This document shows positions 1-8,473 of a stretch of 64,000 nucleotides of DNA, piece by piece; the stretch's first letter is position 1, and each line of letters begins with the position of its first letter. The stretch lies in NCBI RefSeq assembly GCF_904831005.1, contig NZ_LR882982.1:124001-188000 (forward strand). Direction: 5' to 3'. The position numbers were made by a program, and so were the translations under genes. The notes below the pieces were generated by a model. That model was not told the DNA's origin. It made no database searches and saw nothing but the letters and a program-made list of their open reading frames with translations. This DNA is from Microbacterium hydrocarbonoxydans. GTDB lineage: Bacteria > Actinomycetota > Actinomycetes > Actinomycetales > Microbacteriaceae.

Positions 1-1026
1 CGGTTCCGCGAGAACTTCGCCGGAGATGCCCGCGTCGACGCCCCCGAGATCGTGTGGGAGCGCTCGACCCGTCGCGTGCTCACGCTGTCTGACGTCACCG
101 CGATCAAGATCAACGACACGGATGCTCTGCGTGCAGCCGGCATCGATCCGTCCGAGGTCGCCGACGTCTTCGCCGAGGTCATGTTCGACCAGGTGTTCAC
201 GCACAGCTTCGTGCACGCCGACCCGCACCCGGGCAACATCTTCGTGACGCCGGAGCCGGCATCCACCACCGGTCGCAACTTCCGTCTGACGTTCATCGAC
301 TTCGGGATGATGGCGGAGGTGCCCGACAACCTGCGAGACGGCCTGCGCACGCTGCTCATCGCTGTCGCCGGTCGCGACAGCCGCGGACTCGTCACCGCGG
401 CTCAGGAGATCGGTGTGCTGCTGCCATCGGCCGACACGGCCGAGCTGGAACGGGCGCTGCGGGCACTGTTCGCGCGATTCGGCGGCATGGGCTTCGCCGA
501 GCTCAGCAAGGTCGATCCGCGCGAGTTCACCGACTTCGCCGACGAGTTCGGCGACATGGTGCGATCGCTTCCGCTGCAGCTGCCCGAGAACATGCTGCTG
601 CTGATCCGCGCGGTGTCGCTGACCTCGGGCATGTGCTCGAGCCTGGACCCGTCGTTCAACGTGTGGGATGCCGCAGAGCCCTACGCCGGGCGACTGCTGC
701 GCGACGAGTCGGGCAACCTCATGCAGGACATGGCCCAGCAGGCCATGGAGACCGCGGCCGTCACCTACCGACTGCCGAAGCGCATCGACGCGATCATCAC
801 CCGGGTCGACGACGGCAACGTCACGTTCGACACCTCGGCGCTCGAGCGCCGCCTCGACCGGCTCGAGGGCATCGCTCGCCGCATCGGATCCGGCGTGCTG
901 TTCGCCGCGATGCTCGTCGGTGGCGCGCTGCTCATGCCGTCGATCCCGCCTCTCGGCATTACCCTCATCTGCGTCTCGGCGCTGCCACTGCTGCACTCGG
1001 TCTTCGGCGGTCGCCGCTCGCGCTGA
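1..1026 (+). CDS. AarF/ABC1/UbiB-family kinase-like protein, C-terminal part (5' truncated by window)
   Basis: The frame is open from the first base, so the start lies outside the window. The visible part holds the family hallmark HADPHPGN near positions 211-234, followed by FIDFGMM with the DFG-type metal-binding motif near 292-312. The protein ends in a hydrophobic segment pair (about 890-1010) and a basic tail, as in ABC1 proteins anchored at the membrane. Family members are atypical kinases/ATPases linked to isoprenoid lipid or quinone metabolism; the exact substrate cannot be read here. The next gene on the same strand is over 200 bases away, so no operon is evident. Confidence 0.85.
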   Translation, partial: RFRENFAGDARVDAPEIVWERSTRRVLTLSDVTAIKINDTDALRAAGIDPSEVADVFAEVMFDQVFTHSFVHADPHPGNIFVTPEPASTTGRNFRLTFIDFGMMAEVPDNLRDGLRTLLIAVAGRDSRGLVTAAQEIGVLLPSADTAELERALRALFARFGGMGFAELSKVDPREFTDFADEFGDMVRSLPLQLPENMLLLIRAVSLTSGMCSSLDPSFNVWDAAEPYAGRLLRDESGNLMQDMAQQAMETAAVTYRLPKRIDAIITRVDDGNVTFDTSALERRLDRLEGIARRIGSGVLFAAMLVGGALLMPSIPPLGITLICVSALPLLHSVFGGRRSR

Positions 1027-1039
1027 CGGCCCCGGCCCG

Positions 1040-1124
1040 CAGCGCTGACGCGCCCGGCCCGCAGCGCTGACGCGCCCGGCCCGCGGCGCTGACGCGCCCG
1101 GGCCCGCAGCGCTGACGCGCCCGG
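1040..1124. repeat. Four tandem copies of a 22-23 bp unit downstream of the AarF gene
   Basis: Units begin at 1040, 1062, 1084 and 1107 and share the core CAGCGCTGACGCGCCC; copy three has A to G in the second base. The unit resembles the 3' end of the preceding gene (CTCGCGCTGACGGCCCCGG at 1017-1035, containing its stop codon), so it may have arisen by duplication of that end. No clear hairpin with a T-run is seen. Confidence 0.7.
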
Positions 1125-1243
1125 AAAGCGCAGAGCATCCGGCATCCGTCCGGCGTGTGCGCCCGCGCCGCGCCGTGGATCGACCGGTTCATCTGGGTTT
1201 TCCCGCCAGGTCGCAGAATGCCGGCATGGGAGAATGGGTTCTC

Positions 1244-3229
1244 ATGGACACTCCGGATGAGAAGACGCCCACGCGGAACGACCCTCCGAAGACCTCCACC
1301 GCCGCGATCAGGCAAGCGGCGAAGGCCACGGAGACCGCCCAGAAGATCGTCCGTGACATCGCGGCTGTGCCGCCGCGTGGCGTGCACCCGGCGCTCGTGC
1401 CAGGCGTCTCGGTCGAAGAGACCGGGCGCACCTATCGCACCGATCCGCTTGTCTTCGGCATCGCCGTCGCGCTGACCATCGCGTTCATCGCCTGGGGCGT
1501 GTTCGCAGGCGACAACCTCTCGGGCACGACCGCGACCGTGCTCGCCTGGGTGGTCGAGTACTTCGGCTTCTTCTTCACGACGATCGCCACCGTCATCCTG
1601 GTCTTCATGCTGTTCGTCGGATTCAGTCGCTACGGACGCATTCCGCTGGGTCGCGATGACGAGGAGCCCGAGTTCTCGATGTTCTCGTGGATCTCGATGC
1701 TCTTCGCCGCAGGCATGGGGATCGGCCTCGTCTTTTGGGGTGCCGCCGAGCCGCTCACCTTCTTCGAGAGTCCTCCGCCCGGCACCGTCGAGGCGAACAC
1801 GCTCGAGGCCATGCACACCGCGCAGGCGCAGGTGCTCTATCACTGGGGTCCGCAGGCGTGGGCGTTCTACGCACTGGTCGGCGGAGCGATCGCGTACGGC
1901 GCGTTCCGCCGCGGCCGCACCCCGCTGATCTCGTCGATCTTCGCGCCGCTGCTGGGGGAGGGCCGCACCACCGGACCTCTCGGTCGCACGATCGACATCT
2001 TCTCGATCATCGTCACCCTGTTCGGCACCGCCGCGTCGCTCGGTCTCGGGGCCCTGCAGATCGGCCACGGGGTCGAGATCGTCAGCGGCATCGGCGAACT
2101 CGGAAACGGCGTGCTCATCGCGGCGATCGCCGTGCTCACCGCCTGCTTCATCGCCTCGGCCGTGTCGGGTGTCTCCAAGGGCATCCGCGCACTGTCGAAC
2201 ATCAACGCGGTCGTGGCGCTGCTGCTGGCGTTCTTCGTGTTCTTCGTGGGCCCGACGCTGCTGATCCTCAACGTCATCCCCTCGGTCGCCGTGCAGTTCC
2301 TCGGCGACCTGCCCGAGATGGTCGCGCGTTCCGCATCGCAGGGCGACGAGGCGCAGATGTTCCTGTCGAGCTGGACGATCTTCTACTGGGCATGGTGGAT
2401 CTCGTGGTCGCCGTTCGTCGGCATGTTCATCGCCAAGATCTCGCGCGGCCGCTCGCTGCGCCAGTTCGTGTCGGTCGTCATCGTCGTGCCCGCCGTCATC
2501 TCGCTCGTCTGGTTCGCGATCTTCGGGACCACGGCGATCCAGCAGCAGATCGACGGGGCAGGCCTCACCGTGGATCCGCCGGAAGAGGTGCTCTTCGGAG
2601 TGCTCGAGAACCTGCCGTTCCCACTGATCACCAGCATCGTCCTCATCCTGCTGATCTCGATCTTCTTCATCACCGGAGCGGACTCCGCGTCGCTCGTGAT
2701 GGGCACCCTCTCGCAGCAGGGTCGCCCCGAGCCGTCGCGCTGGGTCGCGGTGGTGTGGGGCGTCCTGGTCGGAGTGATCGCGGCGGTGCTGCTCGTCACC
2801 GGTGAAGAGGGCAGCGGACTCAAGTCGCTGCAGAACGTCACGATCATCGCCGCACTGCCGTTCGCGGTGATCATGGCGTTCATGATGGTGGCGTTCATGA
2901 AGGATCTGCGGCGGGATCCGATGATCCTGCGCGAGCGCTATGCCCGCATGGCCGTGCGCCACAGCGTCATGGCGGGTCTCGAGGAGTACGGCGACGACTT
3001 CGCGCTCGTGCCCGTCGAGTACGACCACTCCGAAGACGACCTCGCCTGGATCGACGAGGCCGACGTCGACGACAGCCTCGCCGAGGTCTACGCGACGGCG
3101 ACGGAGGCGATCGACATCGTCCCGGATGCGGATGCGGATGCGGATGCGGGTGCGGGTGCGGATGCGGGTGCGGGTGCGGATGCGGACCCCGGTGCGGATC
3201 CAGAGGGTCTCGCCGAGCGACCGTCCTGA
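1244..3229 (+). CDS. BCCT-family (betaine/choline/carnitine) transporter
   Basis: Secondary transporter of about 661 residues with some twelve hydrophobic segments. Family signatures are clear: GMGIGLVFWGAAEPLTFF in the first third, and the Trp-rich motif WTIFYWAWWISWSPFVG followed by MFIAKISRGR, which forms the substrate-binding helix. BCCT carriers take up betaine, choline or related osmolytes with Na+ or H+. I chose ATG 1244 (MDTPDEK) because GGGAGA lies about 10 bases upstream; an in-frame ATG at 1226 is the alternative. The C-terminal tail is acidic and ends in an Asp-Ala/Gly-Ala repeat. Substrate specificity is not readable from sequence alone. Confidence 0.9.
   Translation: MDTPDEKTPTRNDPPKTSTAAIRQAAKATETAQKIVRDIAAVPPRGVHPALVPGVSVEETGRTYRTDPLVFGIAVALTIAFIAWGVFAGDNLSGTTATVLAWVVEYFGFFFTTIATVILVFMLFVGFSRYGRIPLGRDDEEPEFSMFSWISMLFAAGMGIGLVFWGAAEPLTFFESPPPGTVEANTLEAMHTAQAQVLYHWGPQAWAFYALVGGAIAYGAFRRGRTPLISSIFAPLLGEGRTTGPLGRTIDIFSIIVTLFGTAASLGLGALQIGHGVEIVSGIGELGNGVLIAAIAVLTACFIASAVSGVSKGIRALSNINAVVALLLAFFVFFVGPTLLILNVIPSVAVQFLGDLPEMVARSASQGDEAQMFLSSWTIFYWAWWISWSPFVGMFIAKISRGRSLRQFVSVVIVVPAVISLVWFAIFGTTAIQQQIDGAGLTVDPPEEVLFGVLENLPFPLITSIVLILLISIFFITGADSASLVMGTLSQQGRPEPSRWVAVVWGVLVGVIAAVLLVTGEEGSGLKSLQNVTIIAALPFAVIMAFMMVAFMKDLRRDPMILRERYARMAVRHSVMAGLEEYGDDFALVPVEYDHSEDDLAWIDEADVDDSLAEVYATATEAIDIVPDADADADAGAGADAGAGADADPGADPEGLAERPS
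3124..3186 (+). repeat. In-frame GATGCG/GGTGCG hexanucleotide array in the BCCT C-terminus
   Basis: About ten hexamers alternate between GATGCG and GGTGCG and encode Asp-Ala/Gly-Ala dipeptides just before the stop codon. Because the unit is six bases, copy-number changes keep the frame. It lies in the cytoplasmic tail, outside the transport core. Confidence 0.9.
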
Positions 3230-3272
3230 CGCCGGGCGCATCGGTGACCCCGCCCGCGACGCTCTCAGTCCG

Positions 3273-3360
3273 GTGCGGGGTCAATAACGCATCCAAATCG
3301 GCCGTTTCCGCTGCGAAAGTGGCCCCGCACGTGAGTCCCGATGCCGGAGTGGCCCCGCAT
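3273..3360. repeat. Intergenic inverted repeat, family B copy 1, at a convergent junction
   Basis: GTGCGGGG (3273-3280), followed by TCAATAACGCATCC, pairs with CCCCGCAC (3323-3330). The stem extends imperfectly to about 19 bases on each side (3273-3291 with 3311-3330). A further right-arm half copy, AGTGGCCCCGCAT, lies at 3348-3360. The same arm sequence recurs near 32.5 and 53.6 kb. The rest of the 279-base gap holds a smaller hairpin, CTCAGGCGGATGCCGCCTCAG-like at about 3409-3428, which may serve as a terminator between the convergent genes. Confidence 0.75.
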
Positions 3361-3508
3361 GCGCGAAGGGAGGCGGAGGCGCGAGGTGGGAGGCGCGGGG
3401 CGCCAGGGCTCAGGCGGATGCCGCCTCAGCCCCGGCCCAGAGGCTCAGGCGACGAGGGCTGTCTCAGCCGGGGCCGCCTCGCCCGCACCCGCCTCGCCGA
3501 CACCCGCC

Positions 3509-5134
3509 TCAGCCCGCAGGGACGGTCTCGACATCCGTTTCATCCGCGTCGGCCGCCCGCGGCGCGACCGTCTCGACCGGCGTGGACGCGGCGTCCGTGA
3601 TCCTGGCAGCCATGCCCGCGAAGATGAAGCCGTGGAACGGCAGCACGGCCAGCCAGTAGAGCCGCCCGAAGAGCCCGCGGGGGAAGAACACGGCGCGCTG
3701 TTCGTAGCGCGCCCCGTCTGCGTCCGGCACGGCACGCAGTTCGAGCCAGGCCTCGCCCGGCACCTTCATCTCGGCGCGCAGTCGCAGAAGTCCGCCACTC
3801 GCGGGCGAGTCCTCGGTCGCGCGCCCCGGTTCCTCGACGGCCTCGACGCGCCAGAAGTCGATCGCGTCGCCCACTCGCGCCTCGACCCGGCTGCGTCGAC
3901 CCCGGCGCAGGCCCACCCCGCCGACGAGCCGGTCCATCCAGCCGCGCACAGCCCACAGGAACTTCGACGAGTACCAGCCGTTCGAACCGCCGATGCCGAT
4001 GATCACCCGCCACAGCGCATCGACGGGAGCCTTCGTGCGCAGTGCGCGTGCGTCGGTGAACACGGTCCGTCCTGCCCAGTCGGGATCGCTCGGGAGAGGA
4101 TCGCTCGGCGCGCCTGAGACCTCGGCATCCTGCCAGCTCGTCTCGATCGTGTCGGCATCCACGCGTCCCAGCGCCATCGCGACCGATCGGCGATACGGCG
4201 TGAGCCCACCTTCGGGTCGGGGGATGAGCTCGTCGACCGCACGATCCTTCACGATGCACTCGTTCTGCAGCGAGGCGACCAACGGCCGCGCGATCGACCG
4301 AGGTACCGGCGTCACGAGGTTCACCCAGTGCGAGGCCAGCCCCGGCGTCAGCACCGGCAGCGATGCGATCGCTCGCTGACGCAAACCAGCCTCGAGCGCG
4401 TAGCCGTTCATCATCTGGCCGTAGCGCAGCACATCGGGTCCGCCGATGTCGACGGCGCGGTTCACATCGTCGTCGACGCGCGCGGCGCCCATCAGATAGT
4501 GCAGCACGTCGCGCACGGCGATCGGCTGGATGCGGTTGCGCACCCACTTCGGCGCAGGCATGTACGGCAGTACGTCGGTGAGATGGCGGATCATCTCGAA
4601 CGACGCCGACCCCGAGCCGATCACGACTCCGGCCTGCAGCACGACGGTGGGGACGCCGGATTCCAGGAAGATCTCGCCCACCCTGACCCGCGAGCGCAGG
4701 TGGGGAGAGAGCTTCGCATCCTCAGGATGCAGTCCCCCGAGGTACACGATGCGTCGCGCGCCGGCCTTGGCCGCGGCATCCGCCACCGTCGTCGCCGCAC
4801 GCTCGTCGCTCTCTTCGAAGCCCTTGCCCGCGGTCATCGAATGGATCAGGTAGTACACGACGTCGACATCACGCATGGCTTCGGCCACGGCATCCGCGTC
4901 GTCCGCCGATCCCTCGACGATCTCGCACTCGGCACCCCAGGGGAAGGATGCTGCGCGCGCAGCGTCGCGGGCGAGTGTGCGCACCCGGTATCCGGCGTTC
5001 AGCAGGCGCGGGGTGAGGCGTCCGCCGATGTACCCGGTGGCCCCGAGCACGAGCGCGCGGGGAGCCGATCCGTCATCGCGGGGGTGCGCTCGCAGTGCGT
5101 CTTCGTGCCCGGTGGGCTGGGTGAGCTCTGTCAT
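3509..5134 (-). CDS. NAD(P)-binding SDR-like oxidoreductase with C-terminal DUF2867
   Basis: About 541 residues. The N-terminal half is an extended/atypical SDR Rossmann domain: the nucleotide-binding motif GATGYIGGRL is followed by a YLGGL strand end and GSGSASFEMIRHL. The C-terminal half (IGIGGSNGWYSSKFLWAVRGWMDRLVGGVGLRRGR through RLYWLAVLPFHGFIF, in pieces) matches the DUF2867 membrane-associated module found fused to such SDRs. ATG 5134 (MTELTQ) was chosen over the far longer upstream frame, which would run through the divergent promoter. Substrate unknown. It is divergent from a small stress-type gene. Confidence 0.8.
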   Translation of the reverse strand: MTELTQPTGHEDALRAHPRDDGSAPRALVLGATGYIGGRLTPRLLNAGYRVRTLARDAARAASFPWGAECEIVEGSADDADAVAEAMRDVDVVYYLIHSMTAGKGFEESDERAATTVADAAAKAGARRIVYLGGLHPEDAKLSPHLRSRVRVGEIFLESGVPTVVLQAGVVIGSGSASFEMIRHLTDVLPYMPAPKWVRNRIQPIAVRDVLHYLMGAARVDDDVNRAVDIGGPDVLRYGQMMNGYALEAGLRQRAIASLPVLTPGLASHWVNLVTPVPRSIARPLVASLQNECIVKDRAVDELIPRPEGGLTPYRRSVAMALGRVDADTIETSWQDAEVSGAPSDPLPSDPDWAGRTVFTDARALRTKAPVDALWRVIIGIGGSNGWYSSKFLWAVRGWMDRLVGGVGLRRGRRSRVEARVGDAIDFWRVEAVEEPGRATEDSPASGGLLRLRAEMKVPGEAWLELRAVPDADGARYEQRAVFFPRGLFGRLYWLAVLPFHGFIFAGMAARITDAASTPVETVAPRAADADETDVETVPAG

Positions 5135-5184
5135 GTCCTGAGCGTATGCGGGAAGCCTGAGTTTTTCACTAGGTTGGTGTATGG

Positions 5185-5204
5185 CTAGTTCATCTAGTAA
5201 TCTT
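5185..5204 (+). promoter_or_regulatory. Candidate MarR-type operator, CTAG-N5-CTAG
   Basis: CTAGTTCATCTAGTAATCTT lies in the leader of the next small gene. Its layout (CTAG, five bases, CTAGTAATCTT) is repeated at 9092-9111 before another small gene, next to two MarR genes. An extra CTAGG half site is at 5169-5173. The assignment to MarR is inference from shape and neighbourhood. Confidence 0.5.
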
Positions 5205-5225
5205 CTGCCCGAGGAAAGGGAGCAG

Positions 5226-5474
5226 ATGTCCACGACGCACACCCGCAGCGCGGCCCCACGTTCCTCGCGCCACGCGATCGTCGTCGGCGACGCGATCAGC
5301 CTCGCTCCTCGAGCCGCCCGGGAGGCTGTCGGTCGCCCTACGGGCATCGAGCCGGTCGCTGTCGGTGTGGCCCGCTCGCCGCTGTGGGGCGCGATCGCCG
5401 TCGCGGGCCTCGTCGCCCTAGTCGCGGCAGGATCGCTGCCCGTGATCGCCGACTTCCTGTCGATTCCGCTCTGA
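5226..5474 (+). CDS. Small protein with one C-terminal membrane helix, function unknown
   Basis: About 82 residues. The N-terminal half is polar and Ala/Arg/Ser-rich; the C-terminal third (LWGAIAVAGLVALVAAGSLPVIADFLSIPL, in part) is one clear membrane segment. I chose ATG 5226 because GAGGAAAGGGAG sits 6-17 bases upstream; the earlier in-frame ATG at 5181 would place the candidate operator inside the gene. The shared operator-like motif with the gene at 9170 and the adjacent CsbD gene suggest a stress or envelope role. I do not recognise a family. Confidence 0.7.
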   Translation: MSTTHTRSAAPRSSRHAIVVGDAISLAPRAAREAVGRPTGIEPVAVGVARSPLWGAIAVAGLVALVAAGSLPVIADFLSIPL

Positions 5475-5529
5475 GACCGCAGAGCGAACGACCCAGCCAG
5501 ACCACCGTTGGATGAGAGAAAGGCCCCTC

Positions 5530-5700
5530 ATGGGACTCGATGACAAGATCAAGAACGCCGCTCAGGACCTCACCGGCAAGGCGAAGGAAGCCGTCGGCAA
5601 GGTGACCGACAACGAGAAGCTCGAGGCTGAGGGCCGGGCCGACCAGGCCAAGGCCAGCGTCAAGAAGGCCGGCGAGAACGTCAAGGACGCTCTCGACTGA
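5530..5700 (+). CDS. CsbD-family stress protein
   Basis: A 56-residue, highly charged, helical protein: MGLDDKIKNAAQDLTGKAKE, then a repeat-like KEAVGKVTDNEKLEAEGRAD and DQAKASVKKAGENVKDAL. This is the compact CsbD pattern of general-stress proteins whose molecular role is unknown. ATG 5530 is preferred over 5512 because GAAAGG lies about 8 bases upstream and the family begins here. It lies 55 bases after the small membrane protein, and a strong hairpin follows it, so the two may form a short transcription unit. Confidence 0.9.
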   Translation: MGLDDKIKNAAQDLTGKAKEAVGKVTDNEKLEAEGRADQAKASVKKAGENVKDALD

Positions 5701-5713
5701 GAGCAGTCAGGTA

Positions 5714-5745
5714 TGCGGGGAGGCGACAGTGGTCGCCTCCCCGCA
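5714..5745 (+). terminator. Strong hairpin after csbD-like gene
   Basis: A perfect 14-base stem, TGCGGGGAGGCGAC / GTCGCCTCCCCGCA, with loop AGTG. Only a short T-containing stretch follows (GTCTGTTCC), so it is a likely but not classical intrinsic terminator. Confidence 0.75.
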
Positions 5746-5799
5746 GTCTGTTCCGGCGGGTCGTCGACGGCGCCGGGATGCAGGAGAGAAGAGGGCAGC

Positions 5800-7392
5800 A
5801 TGTCGGACAACGTCACGAACAGCACCGCGAGGAAAGACACTCTGTGGCGCCGTCTCGGCCGCAGATTGGGGCTCATCAAGGATGACGAGCTGCGCCGTCT
5901 GACCGTCGACGATGTGACCGTCGTCGATCGACCGATGCTCCGTCGCGCCGTCGCGGGCACCGTGGTCGGCAACCTCATGGAGTGGTACGACATCGGCGTC
6001 TACGGCTACCTCGCGGTGATCATCGGACGAGCGTTCCTCCCCGACGCCTCGGCCGGTGCACAGTCGCTCTTCTCTCTCGGAGTCTTCGCGGTGACTTTCG
6101 TCGCACGCCCGCTCGGCGGCATCGTGCTCGGTCAGCTCGGAGACCGCCTCGGCCGCCAGCGCGTGCTCGCTTTCACGCTGATCATGATGGCCGCGGCCAC
6201 GTTCCTCATCGGCGTCCTTCCGGACTTCTCGGTCATCGGGGTCTGGGCGCCCATCCTGCTGATCGTGCTCAAGCTCGCGCAGGGCTTCTCGACCGGCGGG
6301 GAGTATGCCGGTGCCACGACATTCATCACCGAGTACGCCCCCGACAAGCGTCGCGGGTTCTACGCCTCGCTGCTCGACCTCGGCTCGTATATGGGCTTCG
6401 CGATCGGTGCCGCGTTCGTGTCGATCCTGCAGCTCACGCTCTCGGCAGAGGTCATGCAGGGCTTCGCGTGGCGCATCCCGTTCCTCGTGGCGCTGCCGCT
6501 CGGACTCATCGCGATCTACTTCCGTCTGAAGATCGAAGACACTCCCGCCTTCCAGGAGGCCCAGGATGCGGCGGCGCGCGCAGCCGACGACGCGAAGACC
6601 TCGGCAGATGCCCCCAAGGGCGTGATCGCGCTGATCCGCGCGTACTGGCGGGAGCTGCTCACCGCCTTCGTGCTGGTCGCGGCGGCCAACACCGTCGGTT
6701 ATGCGCTCACGTCGTACATGCCCACGTACCTCACCGGAACGCTCGGCTACGACGAGGTGCACGGCACGCTGCTCACGCTGCCGGTGCTCATCGTGATGGC
6801 GCTCAGCATCCCGCTGACCGGCAAGCTCTCGGACCGGATCGGACGCCGGAAGGTGCTGTTCATCGGCTCGATCTCAGCCATCGTGCTTGCTGTGCCCGCG
6901 TTCCTGTTCATGATGCACGGCGAGATCTGGTCGACCCTGCTCGGTCTCGTGCTGCTCGCCTTCCCGGTCACGTTCTACGTCGCGAACCTCGCGTCGTCGC
7001 TGCCGGCGCTTTTTCCCACGTCGTCTCGATACGGCGGCATGGGCATCTCGTACAACCTCGCCGTGGCGCTGTTCGCGGGTACCGCTCCGGTCGTGATGGA
7101 GGCGCTCGTGCAGATGACGGGGTCGTCTCTGGCCCCCGCCTTCTACGTCATCGGAACCTCGATCGCCGGCTTCATCGCCGTGGTGGTGTTGAAGGAGTCG
7201 GCGCGCCGACCGCTGCCCGGCGCGATGCCGAGCGTGCAGAGCCTCGAAGAAGCCGTCGAACTCGTCGAGACCCAGGAGGAGAACCCCGATCTCGACCTGG
7301 ATGAGATCTTCCCCGAGCGCATCGAGCAGCGGGCCCAGGAGCAGGATCGCAGCGACGAGTCCCCGCGCGGAGAGCCTGTCGCCGGGGCGTAG
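5800..7392 (+). CDS. MHS-type MFS transporter (metabolite:H+ symporter family)
   Basis: About 530 residues with twelve hydrophobic segments. The first membrane block NLMEWYDIGVYGYLA and the loop motif RPLGGIVLGQLGDRLGRQRVL are typical of the metabolite:proton symporters (ProP, KgtP, ShiA relatives). FSTGGEYAGATTFITEYAPDKRRG is the conserved cytoplasmic-loop region. It has an unusual N-terminal extension of about 45 polar residues and an acidic C-terminal tail rich in Glu. ATG 5800 is supported by GGAGAGAAGAGGG upstream. Likely substrates are organic acids, proline or betaine; the sequence does not decide. Confidence 0.88.
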   Translation: MSDNVTNSTARKDTLWRRLGRRLGLIKDDELRRLTVDDVTVVDRPMLRRAVAGTVVGNLMEWYDIGVYGYLAVIIGRAFLPDASAGAQSLFSLGVFAVTFVARPLGGIVLGQLGDRLGRQRVLAFTLIMMAAATFLIGVLPDFSVIGVWAPILLIVLKLAQGFSTGGEYAGATTFITEYAPDKRRGFYASLLDLGSYMGFAIGAAFVSILQLTLSAEVMQGFAWRIPFLVALPLGLIAIYFRLKIEDTPAFQEAQDAAARAADDAKTSADAPKGVIALIRAYWRELLTAFVLVAAANTVGYALTSYMPTYLTGTLGYDEVHGTLLTLPVLIVMALSIPLTGKLSDRIGRRKVLFIGSISAIVLAVPAFLFMMHGEIWSTLLGLVLLAFPVTFYVANLASSLPALFPTSSRYGGMGISYNLAVALFAGTAPVVMEALVQMTGSSLAPAFYVIGTSIAGFIAVVVLKESARRPLPGAMPSVQSLEEAVELVETQEENPDLDLDEIFPERIEQRAQEQDRSDESPRGEPVAGA

Positions 7393-7432
7393 GGGTCGGT
7401 GCGGTGCTGGCGCGGTGACGGGACTGGCCACG

Positions 7433-7511
7433 CCGAGATCCGGTAAACCGCGCGAGATGCGGATGCCGGGAGCGGATTGATCCGCGTTTCGGCCGGTTTA
7501 CCGGATCTCGG
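7433..7511. repeat. Intergenic palindrome (type D) at a convergent junction, plus GC-rich repeats
   Basis: CCGAGATCCGGTAAACCG (7433-7450) and CGGTTTACCGGATCTCGG (7494-7511) are perfect 18-base reverse complements separated by 43 bases. The following bases, about 7511-7590, consist of variants of CGGGCCGGGGTTG / CGGGCCGAGGTCT in tandem. The 281-base gap between the convergent MHS and MarR genes contains no other recognisable feature. Confidence 0.85.
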
Positions 7512-7673
7512 GCCGAGGTCTCGGGCCGGGGTTGCGGGCCGGGGTTGCGGGCCGAGGTCTCGGGCCGAGGTTGCGGGCCGGGGTTGCGGGCGCGCAGGTT
7601 CCTTCAGGTGCAGGGGCCGTCAGGAGAAGGTCCTGTCAGGGGATGGGCCCCCAGGGATGGCGGGCGTGGCGAG

Positions 7674-8231
7674 CTAGTCGCCGGCCGACTCCGACTCCTC
7701 GTGCGAGCGGATCACGTCACGAAGCTCCTGATCGAGGTCGGATGCCTCTTCGATGGCGGAGGTCATGCCGGCGAGGAATCGTGTGACCACGGCACGCTCC
7801 TTGTCGGTCATCTCGTCGACGAGCGAGAGCATCCGGCGATGCATCGCGCCGAGTGTCTCGCGTACCTCGTCGTCGCTGCTCACGGTCGGAACGACCACGC
7901 CGGCGCGACGGTCGGTGGGGTGCGGCTCGCGACGCGCGTGGCCGCCCTTCTCGAGACGGTCGATGAGGGTGGTCGTGGATGCGGTCGAGATGTCGAGCGT
8001 GCGAGCGAGATCGATCGGGCGCACGATGCGGCCGGCGCGCTGTTCGCGAAGCAGGAAGCGGAGCGCGATGAGGTCGGTCTCGTTCATGCCCATCGACGCG
8101 CGCGTGCGAGCGCGCATCGCGGTCTCTGCGGAACGGTAGCGACGCAGCAGGTTGAGGACGTCGACCGTGCTGGCGCTGTCGGATTCGGGGTACCAGTACC
8201 CCGAACGGGAGAACTCCTCGGAACCGGCCAT
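7674..8231 (-). CDS. MarR-family transcriptional regulator
   Basis: About 185 residues. The winged-helix core is plain: NETDLIALRFLLREQ, then RPIDLARTLDISTASTTTLIDRLE as helix-turn-helix and GGHARREPHPTDRRAGVV as wing with the conserved DRR. Helices before and after form the dimer interface. The ATG at 8231 shares one base with the stop codon of the upstream small gene (TGATG), so the two are translationally coupled. Nearby CTAG-N5-CTAG sites before the genes at 5226 and 9170 are candidate targets. Ligand unknown. Confidence 0.9.
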   Translation of the reverse strand: MAGSEEFSRSGYWYPESDSASTVDVLNLLRRYRSAETAMRARTRASMGMNETDLIALRFLLREQRAGRIVRPIDLARTLDISTASTTTLIDRLEKGGHARREPHPTDRRAGVVVPTVSSDDEVRETLGAMHRRMLSLVDEMTDKERAVVTRFLAGMTSAIEEASDLDQELRDVIRSHEESESAGD

Positions 8232-8473
8232 CAGGCCACCTCGCCATCGTCGCTCAGGTCCTGCTGTCGCTCGCGCTCGAGCATCTCGATCGCGCCGGAT
8301 TCGACCTCGGAAGGCACGATCTGCAGGATTCCGCCGGTGATCGCGTCGTGTTCTGCGGTGACGATCTGATCGAGACGCCACGTCGGGACCGTCGGGAACC
8401 GCTCGCGCAGGCGCTCGAGCATCTCGGCATACAGGATGTATCCCGCATCCTCGAGGGTGAATCGCTCGACCAT
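8231..8473 (-). CDS. Small three-helix-type protein, coupled to MarR
   Basis: 80 residues from ATG 8473 (MVERFTLED), preceded by GGAAAGGA at 5-12 bases. The pattern (LEDAGYILYAEMLERLRERF, VPTWRLDQIVTAEHDAI, then IVPSEVESGAIEML) resembles the actinobacterial three-helix-bundle dimerisation domain, whose function is poorly known. It overlaps the MarR start by one base, which suggests a common transcript and perhaps a physical partnership. The family call is tentative. Confidence 0.65.
   Translation of the reverse strand: MVERFTLEDAGYILYAEMLERLRERFPTVPTWRLDQIVTAEHDAITGGILQIVPSEVESGAIEMLERERQQDLSDDGEVA

Noticed and set aside
965..3241. A 758-codon minus-strand open frame opposite the BCCT gene
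   Set aside because: It is very rich in Arg, His, Asp and Glu, the usual antisense shadow of a high-GC membrane-protein gene, while the plus strand has clear BCCT motifs.
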